Shown in pieces: positions 8,713 to 15,883 of a DNA stretch of 64,000 nt (positions within the stretch are counted from its first letter, which is position 1; each line of letters starts with the position of its first letter). The stretch covers positions 3,100,001-3,164,000 of the forward strand of contig NZ_CP040896.1 in assembly GCF_006337165.1 (NCBI RefSeq), in the 5' to 3' direction. The DNA comes from Hymenobacter jejuensis (lineage in GTDB: Bacteria > Bacteroidota > Bacteroidia > Cytophagales > Hymenobacteraceae). The notes below the pieces were generated by a model that was not told where the DNA came from, did not search any database, and was given only the letters and a program-made list of their open reading frames with translations. The translations under genes and the position numbers were made by a program.

Positions 8713-9384
8713 ATGCAACTTGCCTCTTCCGATCGCCCCGAAATCCTTTACATCTACGATCCGCTCTGCGGCTGGTGCTACGGCATGATGCCCGTAATCC
8801 AACGCATTCGCGACGAATACCACGATCGGCTCGACGTGTCGGTGCTGAATGGCGGTATGGTCGTGGGGGAGCAGGTAGGGCCTCTTCGGGAAATGTGGGA
8901 CTACATTGGCGGTGCTCTGCGAAACGTGGAAGCGGTTACCGGCGCCACGTTTGGCGACCCGTATCGTGCGCTGGGAGAGGAGGGAAGCTACGTGCAGAAC
9001 TCGGAGCCCCCTTGCCGCGCGCTTACCGTTTTTCGCCAGCTCGACACCGAGGGCCGCACCGTTGATTTTGCGCACGCTATTCAACAGGCGCTGTTTCGGG
9101 ATGGGAAAGACCTTAACCTGCGTGCTACGTACGAAACGCTATTGAAACCGTATGGCTTAGACGTAGCCGAGTTTGGCCGTCGCTTTGAGGCCCCCGAAGC
9201 GGCCGCAGCCACCCGCCAGGAATTTGCTGCCGTCGCCCGGATTGGCGTGCAGGGCTTCCCGACTGCCGTTTTGCGTGTGGGCGAACAAGGCTATGTGCTG
9301 GCGCGCGGCTTTCAGCCCTACGATACTTTTGCCAGCGGTTTGCGAGCCGCATTACGCCAATCTTACTCGGAAAATGGGTTTTAG
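8713..9384 (+). CDS. DsbA-family thioredoxin-fold protein (FrnE-like)
   Basis: 223 residues with active-site CGWC (C19, C22) in YDPLCGWCYGMMP, then an all-helical insert and a C-terminal cis-Pro region (IGVQGFPTAVLRV) typical of DsbA/FrnE oxidoreductases. No signal peptide is evident, so it is probably a cytoplasmic dithiol-disulfide or isomerase-type enzyme rather than a periplasmic DsbA. Single gene after the rho terminator. No hairpin terminator follows; an AT-rich palindrome lies between it and the convergent lipoprotein gene. Confidence 0.88.
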   Translation: MQLASSDRPEILYIYDPLCGWCYGMMPVIQRIRDEYHDRLDVSVLNGGMVVGEQVGPLREMWDYIGGALRNVEAVTGATFGDPYRALGEEGSYVQNSEPPCRALTVFRQLDTEGRTVDFAHAIQQALFRDGKDLNLRATYETLLKPYGLDVAEFGRRFEAPEAAAATRQEFAAVARIGVQGFPTAVLRVGEQGYVLARGFQPYDTFASGLRAALRQSYSENGF

Positions 9385-9401
9385 GCCGTATTTATAAGTA
9401 A

Positions 9402-9412
9402 TTGATAATCAA
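9402..9412. repeat. Palindrome TTGATAATCAA, copy 2
   Basis: Lies 17 bases after the DsbA-like stop and 21 bases before the convergent lipoprotein stop, in a 49-base AT-rich spacer. The extension AATCAATTTATTA also fits the E. coli IHF consensus WATCAAN4TTR. Confidence 0.7.
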
Positions 9413-9433
9413 TTTATTATAAATATACCGATT

Positions 9434-10051
9434 TTAGCCGCCCGAACTATGGAGCTTGATGACCTGCTTCTTAAGCGGCGACCAAGCAATGCGGCGGCGA
9501 TCTTCCTTGCCCACCAAATAGTCGAAGCCGATGGCGTCGGGGCGACGTTGCAGATCATCCCAGGTGGTGCGGTCGAGCGAACCGCCGGGGTATGTATCCT
9601 TAGCGGTGAGAGCCGGTCGATGGAAGTTTTTATCCGCAAAAAACTCGTCCATGCGCCGGCGGACAAAGGCTTCGCGCTCGGCTTGGCTGGCGGTGTTGCC
9701 TTTCATTTCATAGACCAAGGCGGCTTCTAAATCGGCGGCGGTCAGCACTTCGCGAAAAATGACTTGGCCGCCGGCGTCGGTAATCGTGAAGGTAGCTTCG
9801 CCGCTGAGCAGGTTAGGCCCGCGCAACGCCAACATAAACAAGTCGGGCACGGACGGAGACGAAAACGGATGCCGACGCCGCACCACCTTCAGCGTGTCCG
9901 ATTGGGCCGTGACTTTGGCGGCGCGCGCCGTATCGAGAGGCTCGGCTGCAGCCGTGTCGCTGGCCAAGGCGGGTTCCTGCGTCCGGGTTGCTTTAGGATT
10001 AGAGCAAGCAATTGGCAGAAGTAACAGCGGAAAAAACCGAAGAAAGCGCAT
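9434..10051 (-). CDS. Putative lipoprotein, function unknown
   Basis: 205 residues. The N-terminus MRFLRFFPLLLLPIACS has a lipobox (LPIAC), so it is probably lipid-anchored. An Ala/Thr-rich linker follows to ~60 and then a mixed alpha/beta domain (LFMLALRGPNLLSGEATFTI; MKGNTASQAEREAFVRRRMD). I do not recognise a family. It is convergent with the DsbA-like gene; the upstream spacer of ~80 bases shows no clear promoter. Confidence 0.65.
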   Translation of the reverse strand: MRFLRFFPLLLLPIACSNPKATRTQEPALASDTAAAEPLDTARAAKVTAQSDTLKVVRRRHPFSSPSVPDLFMLALRGPNLLSGEATFTITDAGGQVIFREVLTAADLEAALVYEMKGNTASQAEREAFVRRRMDEFFADKNFHRPALTAKDTYPGGSLDRTTWDDLQRRPDAIGFDYLVGKEDRRRIAWSPLKKQVIKLHSSGG

Positions 10052-10131
10052 ACGCTAACAAGTTGGGTACGACCTGTTTCCTACGTAAGTACCTTGGTTG
10101 TCGTTGGGAAAGCGAACGGTGACAGTCCCGC

Positions 10132-11025
10132 TTACAAATATCCGTGCTGCCACACCAGCATGGCAATAAAAGCGGCGCTTAGGCACAGCGACGATACTTG
10201 ATTCATGCGCATGGTATGGTCAAAATCAGCGGCGGCCGGGTCGTGCCACGCCTGCATGGCCCACCGCCCAAACAGCAGCGTGATCGGCCCGGTAGCGACC
10301 AGAAAGATCAGCAGGTTGCGCAGCTCGTCTCGGAAAGTGTACACTATTGCCAGCAACGCAGCCCCAAACAATAGTCCTACGGCCGCAAATACAAACGTGC
10401 CACGAATGCCCAATACCAAGCTCAGAGTACGATCGCCGCGTTTTCTATCTTCTTGATGCTGATATACTTGCGTAAGAGGGTAGGAGCCGCACAGAAACAG
10501 CGTGCTCACCAAAGCCAAGAGCAGATTATCGGTGGACAGCACTTCGGTAAGCCGCACGCCGGCCCCAATCTGCGTCATGACAAATGTGAAAGCGCCCTGA
10601 AATATCACCACAACCACGGTGCTCAGGAGCGGGTATTTCTTCAACCGGATGCCTTCGTAGCTGTAGGCTTTCGAAACCAGCAAATACACCGCCACCATCG
10701 CCGCGAAAAGCGGCGAAAGCCACCACGCCCCCACAATTGCCAGCGCATCGAACACCCACACCAAGTGTAGCAATTCTTGCGATACCTTGGGCGGTCGGCG
10801 CAGGCCGCCAATGCTGCCTTCATCGCGGTCGTAATAGGAGTTATAACCGTTGGAAGCGGGGTACGCCAGCAGGTGCAACACCACAAATACGCCCACCACC
10901 CGGCCCACATGCAGCGGCTCGCGCACAGCACTCAGGCCAAACCAGAAGATCGGCATCAGGTACACCGAAAAAGGAATGCGCAACAGGGGCAGCGCGCGAC
11001 GATAGCCGGAAAGGATCATAAGCAA
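10132..11025 (-). CDS. UbiA-family prenyltransferase
   Basis: 297-residue integral membrane protein with about eight or nine hydrophobic segments. UbiA enzymes attach isoprenoid chains to aromatic or other acceptors, using two Asp-rich Mg-binding loops. Loop 1 is NGYNSYYDRDEG (residues 59-70). Loop 2 is YQHQEDRKRGDRT. The acceptor is unknown. It is transcribed in the same direction as the methyltransferase gene 96 bases upstream, which suggests a shared lipid or quinone-type product. No other quinone-pathway gene is adjacent. ATG at 11025 or two codons later. Confidence 0.9.
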   Translation of the reverse strand: MLMILSGYRRALPLLRIPFSVYLMPIFWFGLSAVREPLHVGRVVGVFVVLHLLAYPASNGYNSYYDRDEGSIGGLRRPPKVSQELLHLVWVFDALAIVGAWWLSPLFAAMVAVYLLVSKAYSYEGIRLKKYPLLSTVVVVIFQGAFTFVMTQIGAGVRLTEVLSTDNLLLALVSTLFLCGSYPLTQVYQHQEDRKRGDRTLSLVLGIRGTFVFAAVGLLFGAALLAIVYTFRDELRNLLIFLVATGPITLLFGRWAMQAWHDPAAADFDHTMRMNQVSSLCLSAAFIAMLVWQHGYL

Positions 11026-11121
11026 GCAGGAAGGCGCGTCGCCCGCGCCCGGCGTTGGCGGGCAAGGTACGGAACGAATTGGCCTAACGGCGCGCGCGCA
11101 AAGCGAGTTACGCAGACCTTG

Positions 11122-11916
11122 CTATTTTGGCCAGCCCACCAGATAAGTTACCTGCGAGCCCGTCCAGTGCCGCACTTTGCCGGTTTGCCACTGAAACGTC
11201 TGCTCCGGGTCGGCCCGGCGAGCCAAGGCCAGTAACTGCTCCGGCGAATACATCCGCAGAATGGATACGGTGCCGTCCCAGATCGTGCACAGCGGAATGA
11301 GCGGGATGATGTAGGTAAAGAACAGTCGACTCAGCCGAAAGGGCTTCATAAATGGCGTCGCCAGCAATTGCAGCACCGGCAGCACCGTCCAGGCCAGCAG
11401 GATTTCGTGCCAGTGCTTGCCGGCGCCTTCAAACGCCCCAAAACCGGCCCGTTTGCGCACCGCATCGGAGAGCATGGCTTCGGCTGCTGCGGGCTCAAAA
11501 TGGTGAAAGGCCGAAAAGATGGTTCGAAAGCCGGTAAGCGACTCTGGCACCGCCAGCGCATTAACGGGCGTCGGCTCGTAGCCGATGATGCCCCAAGTGC
11601 GATGACGAATGTCCTGCCAGGCGGCGGGCTGCGGATACAGGTCGGTTAGGGTCACGCGCACCTTCGCCATGCCCGGCAGCCTGCGAAGGTCTTTTACCAC
11701 TTCCTCGGTGCCGCCCCCCGCGCCGGCGCCTAACTCGATAATGCGTTGTTGATCAGTCTGTTGTAGGGCCTTGTGCAGCAGCGGCACAACGGGCTCGTAA
11801 ATGTCCAGGTTACTGATCATGAAGCGCAGGTAGTCCATCATGCCCGCGCGGATGACAGTTGGAAACCACGGCAAATCTTCGAATTCGAATAGTTGGGCAC
11901 GGAAGCGCATAGGCAT
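11122..11916 (-). CDS. Class I SAM-dependent methyltransferase with membrane segment
   Basis: 264 residues. SAM-binding motif I is RIIELGAGAGGGTEEVV; acidic motif II is VTLTDLYP. After the methyltransferase core, residues ~165-220 are strongly hydrophobic (HEILLAWTVLPVLQLLATPF; FFTYIIPLIPLCTIW), so the protein probably sits on the inner membrane. An ATG at 12033 would add an unrelated Arg/Ala-rich N-terminus; the start at 11916 (or 11910) fits the domain better. It lies upstream of the UbiA gene on the same strand, so it may methylate the UbiA product (inference). Confidence 0.78.
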   Translation of the reverse strand: MPMRFRAQLFEFEDLPWFPTVIRAGMMDYLRFMISNLDIYEPVVPLLHKALQQTDQQRIIELGAGAGGGTEEVVKDLRRLPGMAKVRVTLTDLYPQPAAWQDIRHRTWGIIGYEPTPVNALAVPESLTGFRTIFSAFHHFEPAAAEAMLSDAVRKRAGFGAFEGAGKHWHEILLAWTVLPVLQLLATPFMKPFRLSRLFFTYIIPLIPLCTIWDGTVSILRMYSPEQLLALARRADPEQTFQWQTGKVRHWTGSQVTYLVGWPK

Positions 11917-12181
11917 AAGTCGATTTCGAGAGGGCGGAACAGCGAGCGCATCTACTACGGCCCGGCTGGCTATTCGGATGGCCGTAGTGCGCTCCAGACA
12001 CCCAAAATCAGCGATATCTGGGAAGCCAGGCACTGAAATTCAGCAAGTGTATCTGTTGAATATGAAGTATCAGTGAATCAAGCGATTACCCCATGTTTTG
12101 CGAACTTTAAAGAAGTAAAATTCTGAGCACTAATGAAAATAGAGGAAGCAAATGCTTGCACGCACTGCAAAACTTTTACAG

Positions 12182-12196
12182 CTTTGCAGCACAAAG
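12182..12196. promoter_or_regulatory. Candidate operator CTTTG-N5-CAAAG, copy A
   Basis: Inverted repeat CTTTG-CAGCA-CAAAG, 13 bases before the ATG of the membrane-protein gene. The surrounding CACAAAGTNCTTTT is shared with copy B upstream of the DUF4173 gene. It is a likely target of the winged-helix regulator encoded between the two sites. Confidence 0.5.
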
Positions 12197-12209
12197 TGCT
12201 TTTAAGCAG

Positions 12210-12860
12210 ATGAAGCCAGCCACCGATCCTTTAGCTCAACTCACCGAGATCCGCGCCATCATGGAGCGGTCTTCCCGTTTCATCTCGCTCAGCGGCCTGT
12301 CAGGAGTAGGAGCGGGGATAGTGGCTTTGGCCGGTGCCGCAGTGGGGTATTGGCGTTTGCGCACGCAGTACGGCGAAGGCGGCTACGTGCGCCTGTTGGA
12401 AGGCGCGCAGCAAGACCGTATCGCGACGTTGCCGTTTCTGCTGGGATTGGCCGCTGCGGTCATCGTAGTAGCTTTGGGAGTGGCAATTTATTTTACGCGC
12501 CGCCGGGCCAAGCAGGAAGGCGCGCCTTTGTGGAGCGCCTTGGGGCGACGTTTGGCACTTAGCTTAGCCATTCCGCTGGTGGCGGGGGGGCTGTTTTGCC
12601 TTCAACTGTATATGCACGGCGCGGCGGGCTTGGTGGTGCCCGCTATGCTGCTGTTTTATGGCTTGGCGCTTCTCAACGGCAGCAAATACACACTCGACGA
12701 AATCCGGTTGCTGGGCCTGACGGAAATAGCCTTGGGCTTGGTGGCAAGCTTGGTGCCCGGCTTAGGATTACTGTTCTTTGCGCTCGGTTTCGGCTTGGGC
12801 CACATTGGCTACGGGCTTCTTATGTACAATCGCTACGAGCGCGCCCCTCAATCGCTGTGA
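12210..12860 (+). CDS. Membrane protein co-transcribed with winged-helix regulator
   Basis: 216 residues with about six hydrophobic segments: LSGLSGVGAGIVALAGAAVG, TLPFLLGLAAAVIVVALGVA, LALSLAIPLVAGGLFCL, GLVVPAMLLFYGLALL, LTEIALGLVASLVPG and GLLFFALGFGLGHIGYG. No catalytic motif is seen. The start is the ATG at 12210; the earlier TTG at 12156 would put the candidate operator inside the gene. The stop TGA overlaps the GTG start of the regulator (GTGA), so translation is coupled. Such membrane protein/HTH pairs are common in Bacteroidota, but the function is unknown. Confidence 0.8.
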   Translation: MKPATDPLAQLTEIRAIMERSSRFISLSGLSGVGAGIVALAGAAVGYWRLRTQYGEGGYVRLLEGAQQDRIATLPFLLGLAAAVIVVALGVAIYFTRRRAKQEGAPLWSALGRRLALSLAIPLVAGGLFCLQLYMHGAAGLVVPAMLLFYGLALLNGSKYTLDEIRLLGLTEIALGLVASLVPGLGLLFFALGFGLGHIGYGLLMYNRYERAPQSL

Positions 12861-13156
12861 AGCACGTAATTCATACCCTCAACAAAGCTTTTGACAACCG
12901 CGTCCGACTCGGCGTGATGGCGGTGCTTATGGCCAACGATGCGGTAAGCTTCAACGAGCTCAAAGAAGCCCTCGACCTCACCGACGGCAACTTGGCCAGC
13001 CACGTTTCGGCCCTCGAAAAAGTTGGTTATGTGGACGTTAGCAAGCAGTTTGTTGGCAAGAAACCGAACACAACTTATACCGCCTCCAAAGAAGGCAAAC
13101 AGGCTTTTCAGGAGCATCTAAACGCGCTCGAAAAATTGCTGAAAGGGAATAACTAA
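12857..13156 (+). CDS. Winged-helix transcriptional regulator (HTH_34-like)
   Basis: 99 residues starting at GTG: VKHVIHTLNKAFDNRVRLGV. A winged helix-turn-helix of the MarR/ArsR-like kind: the recognition region is VSFNELKEALDLTDGNLASH and the wing KKPNTTYTASKEGKQAF. No effector domain is present, so it may sense through a partner, possibly the membrane protein whose stop it overlaps by 4 bases. The inverted repeats upstream of the pair and upstream of the next gene are its probable binding sites. Longer upstream frames belong to the previous gene's shadow. Confidence 0.88.
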   Translation: MKHVIHTLNKAFDNRVRLGVMAVLMANDAVSFNELKEALDLTDGNLASHVSALEKVGYVDVSKQFVGKKPNTTYTASKEGKQAFQEHLNALEKLLKGNN

Positions 13157-13161
13157 ATTTT

Positions 13162-13196
13162 TTTGTGTTTTCACTTTGAAACACAAAGTTCTTTTG
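13162..13196 (+). promoter_or_regulatory. DUF4173-gene promoter with embedded operator copy B
   Basis: TTTG at 13162-13165 and TTCTTTTG at 13189-13196 resemble the -33 and -7 elements (one mismatch in the -7 box, 23-base spacer). Between them lies ACTTTG-AAACA-CAAAGT (13173-13189), the same CTTTG-N5-CAAAG dyad as copy A. A protein bound there would compete with RNA polymerase. Confidence 0.5.
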
Positions 13197-13257
13197 AAAT
13201 ATGAAAGTGATGTTGGTTGAATACGATCTTCCATAAATAACAATAAATCAATAAGAT

Positions 13258-14889
13258 ATGAACACTGATATTCAGCTGCCCATCACAATTGAAAGAACTG
13301 CACAGCGCGCCGTGGCTCCGCGCATTTCGCTCACAACGCTGCAAAAACTCCTGCTCCCAATCGGGGCGATAGCGTTTGACGTGTTGTTCTGGGAACATGC
13401 GGCGGGCCTCAATTTGGCGTTGTACACGTTGTTTGTGGTAGGGGGCGTGCTAGCGGGGCAGCCGCTGCACGCCGCGGTGTGGCGTTCTGGCTACTTCTGG
13501 TTTGCGCTGAGCGGCACGGTACTGAGCGCCGTGATGGTGGTAGTGTATGCCTCCGGCGCGGCCCAACTAGCGTGCGTAGCTTCGCTAGTTATTCTGTTGG
13601 GCTACGTCAACCAGCCGCACTTGAAGCTGGTCGTGTATGCGCTGCTCACGGCCATTGCCAATCTGGGGCATGCGGTGCCGGGGGTGCTGTCGTACCTGCG
13701 TCCGCCGCAGAATGTAGGCTCCAAGGCAGCGCGGACGTGGTTTTATGGGCGGCTATTGGTGCTGCCGGTGTTGGTGTTGGGGCTGTTCCATGTGTTGTTC
13801 TCGCTAGCCAATCCCAAATACAATGCCTTGTCAGCGAGGGCGTTGCAAATGCTCTCGGATTGGCTAAGCGAGATTTTTGTGCACATCTCGGTGCCGGAGC
13901 TGCTGTTCTGCCTACTGGGCTTGGTGCTTACGGCGGGGGCGCTGGTCGTAGTGCCCGTTCACCTCTTCGCCGACCACGAATCGCGCTTCGGAGAGTTTGT
14001 GCGGCGGCAGCGCAACCGGGTGGCTTCCTTCGCCGTGCGCCAGCCCGATTTTCGCACTCGTTCGTTTCGCCCCCTCGACCTGCGCAAAGAATACCTGATG
14101 GCGCTGGCCGTGCTGGCTTTGGTCAATGGGTTGCTGCTCATGGTCAACGCCATCGACATCAACTGGATCTGGTTTGGCTTTCAACCCGCCCCCAGCTTCG
14201 ACCTGACGCAGTTTGTGCACGAAGGCACGTACGTGCTCATTCTGAGCATCTTGGTAGCCATGGCCATTGTGCTGTGGTTTTTCCGCCGCAACCTCAATTT
14301 CTACCATCCGGGCTTGCGTACGTTGCGCATCGGGGCCACTGTTTGGGTGGTGCAGAATGCGGTGCTGGCCATTTCGGTGGGGCTGCGAAACTACTATTAC
14401 ATTCTCCATACGGGGCTGGCTTACAAGCGCATCGGCGTGTACGGCTTCCTGCTACTAACTCTTTTCGGGCTCGCGACCATCTTGTTCAAGATCTGGCAAC
14501 AACGGTCGGCGTACGCGCTGGTGCGCCTGAATGCGCTAGCCGCTTACGCGGTGTTGCTTCTGCTGGGCAGCGGCAACTGGGAAATCTGGATTGCGCGCTA
14601 CAACCTGCAAAACCGCTTTGCCTGCGTCGATATTGGCTTCCTTCTCGACATGCCCGGCCGCGTGTTGCCCGAAGTGGTGGAGCGCCGCGCTGTGCTCAAC
14701 AAAGTGCCCAAACTCACCTTCGAAGACGGCTACAATGGCTTTATCCCCTTAGAGCCTGAGCAGGCCCAGACCCGGCTCGACGCCACCGTTGCCGAATGGG
14801 TTCGCCATTACGAAGCCCACCGTCTGTACGATTGGCAAAGCTGGAATTACGCTGATTATCAGGCTTATCAACAACTCAAACGTCGCTAA
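13258..14889 (+). CDS. DUF4173/DUF4153-type multi-pass membrane protein
   Basis: 543 residues with about eleven membrane segments spread through residues 25-450 and a soluble C-terminal tail of ~90 residues (NRFACVDIGFLLDMPGRVLP...). The motif GLRNYYYILHTGLAYKRIGV is characteristic of the DUF4173 family, whose biochemical role is unknown. It follows the winged-helix regulator after 101 bases that carry a promoter and an inverted repeat. A two-segment membrane protein follows 4 bases later. Confidence 0.85.
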   Translation: MNTDIQLPITIERTAQRAVAPRISLTTLQKLLLPIGAIAFDVLFWEHAAGLNLALYTLFVVGGVLAGQPLHAAVWRSGYFWFALSGTVLSAVMVVVYASGAAQLACVASLVILLGYVNQPHLKLVVYALLTAIANLGHAVPGVLSYLRPPQNVGSKAARTWFYGRLLVLPVLVLGLFHVLFSLANPKYNALSARALQMLSDWLSEIFVHISVPELLFCLLGLVLTAGALVVVPVHLFADHESRFGEFVRRQRNRVASFAVRQPDFRTRSFRPLDLRKEYLMALAVLALVNGLLLMVNAIDINWIWFGFQPAPSFDLTQFVHEGTYVLILSILVAMAIVLWFFRRNLNFYHPGLRTLRIGATVWVVQNAVLAISVGLRNYYYILHTGLAYKRIGVYGFLLLTLFGLATILFKIWQQRSAYALVRLNALAAYAVLLLLGSGNWEIWIARYNLQNRFACVDIGFLLDMPGRVLPEVVERRAVLNKVPKLTFEDGYNGFIPLEPEQAQTRLDATVAEWVRHYEAHRLYDWQSWNYADYQAYQQLKRR

Positions 14890-14893
14890 AACT

Positions 14894-15145
14894 ATGCTCA
14901 TGTTAGTAAAAGTCAGCGCCACAGTATTGCTGCTGGTGCTCACGGTAGGCGTGTTGCTCGCGTTGGGTGCGCTACTCGGTTGGCAGCAACACGCCGCCAC
15001 TTCCTCCGAACGAATCCAGCGGCTGTTGAGTGGCGTTTTGCCCACAGCCGGAGTGTTGCTGAGCTTATTGCTCGCGGCTTTTGTGTGGGTGGCGTTGTTG
15101 TGGAGCGCCCAAGGGCCGGAATATGTGCCAATCAGTTGGCAGTAG
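14894..15145 (+). CDS. Small two-segment membrane protein
   Basis: 83 residues, two hydrophobic helices (SATVLLLVLTVGVLLALGAL and PTAGVLLSLLLAAFVWVALL) joined by a short polar loop. Unrecognised. The ATG stands 4 bases after the DUF4173 stop, so it is very likely in the same operon and may be a partner of that protein. A longer upstream frame overlaps the DUF4173 gene and is rejected. Confidence 0.7.
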   Translation: MLMLVKVSATVLLLVLTVGVLLALGALLGWQQHAATSSERIQRLLSGVLPTAGVLLSLLLAAFVWVALLWSAQGPEYVPISWQ

Positions 15146-15174
15146 AATTGTGTACATATTGTGTTTATAAAATA

Positions 15175-15185
15175 TTGATAATCAA
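15175..15185. repeat. Palindrome TTGATAATCAA, copy 3
   Basis: 30 bases after the stop of the small membrane protein; the extension AATCAATTATTTA fits WATCAAN4TTR. Confidence 0.7.
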
Positions 15186-15317
15186 TTATTTATATATAAA
15201 AGTCATATTCGTGTCTAATCCTTCAGGTGCGGTGCCTTGATTACCGTTCGGTTGAGGCACCGCGTCTGTTACTTCACTAAGCGAATACGCACTCCATTGA
15301 GATCTATCTCACAGAAA

Positions 15318-15668
15318 ATGAGACGTTTCCTTTTTAAGTTGCTGCTGCCTTTGCCCGTCATTCCGCCCATGTTTCTCTGGACGGCGGCCGCGCTGTTGTT
15401 CGTAAGCCTGAACCTGCTGTGGAGGCAGGAAATCTGGCCGCATACGCCCGGCGCCTCGCCCGTGCTCGAGGCTCTGTTGATAACTACGCTCGGCTGCCTC
15501 ATCCCGCAAGGCATGTCCATCGCGTGGAGATGGCTTGCGGGGCATCCAGGACCCAGATGGATGAAGGCGCTGTTGCAAATCGGACTATTGCCACTGCTTA
15601 TGGGTGCGGCGTTGCTGGCACTGGGCTGCTTGATTATGGCAGTAGTGGCGTGGTTGCAAGTGCTATAA
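15318..15668 (+). CDS. Hypothetical membrane protein
   Basis: 116 residues from the ATG at 15318: MRRFLFKLLLPLPVIPPMFL. Three or four hydrophobic segments (PPMFLWTAAALLFVSLNLLW; VLEALLITTLGCLIPQGMSI; LLMGAALLALGCLIMAVVAW). No family recognised. It is separated from the DUF4173 operon by a 172-base AT-rich spacer and from the PBP by 215 bases. The composition is ordinary for the genome, which supports a real gene. Confidence 0.6.
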   Translation: MRRFLFKLLLPLPVIPPMFLWTAAALLFVSLNLLWRQEIWPHTPGASPVLEALLITTLGCLIPQGMSIAWRWLAGHPGPRWMKALLQIGLLPLLMGAALLALGCLIMAVVAWLQVL

Positions 15669-15825
15669 AAGGGCTTTGCCGTACGGTTGAGCTATCGTGG
15701 TTCCAGCATAACAAATGCGGCTTTGGTAGGTATTTTTGAGCATCCTTTTCGGTCCTGATCGCGGGAGATTGTAGCTGAATACAAGCGTATTAAGTGTTTA
15801 TAGCCGCCGGGCCGCGCCTAACTGG

Positions 15826-15833
15826 TATATTTG
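15826..15833 (+). promoter_or_regulatory. PBP1A promoter -7 box
   Basis: TATATTTG, perfect TAnnTTTG; the predicted start is near 15840, giving a 5' UTR of about 44 bases. The -33 element is weak. Confidence 0.5.
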
Positions 15834-15883
15834 CGGCTCCGTAGCCAGCACCGCTGGCCGGGTTTGGTCCCAACGCGCTCCGA

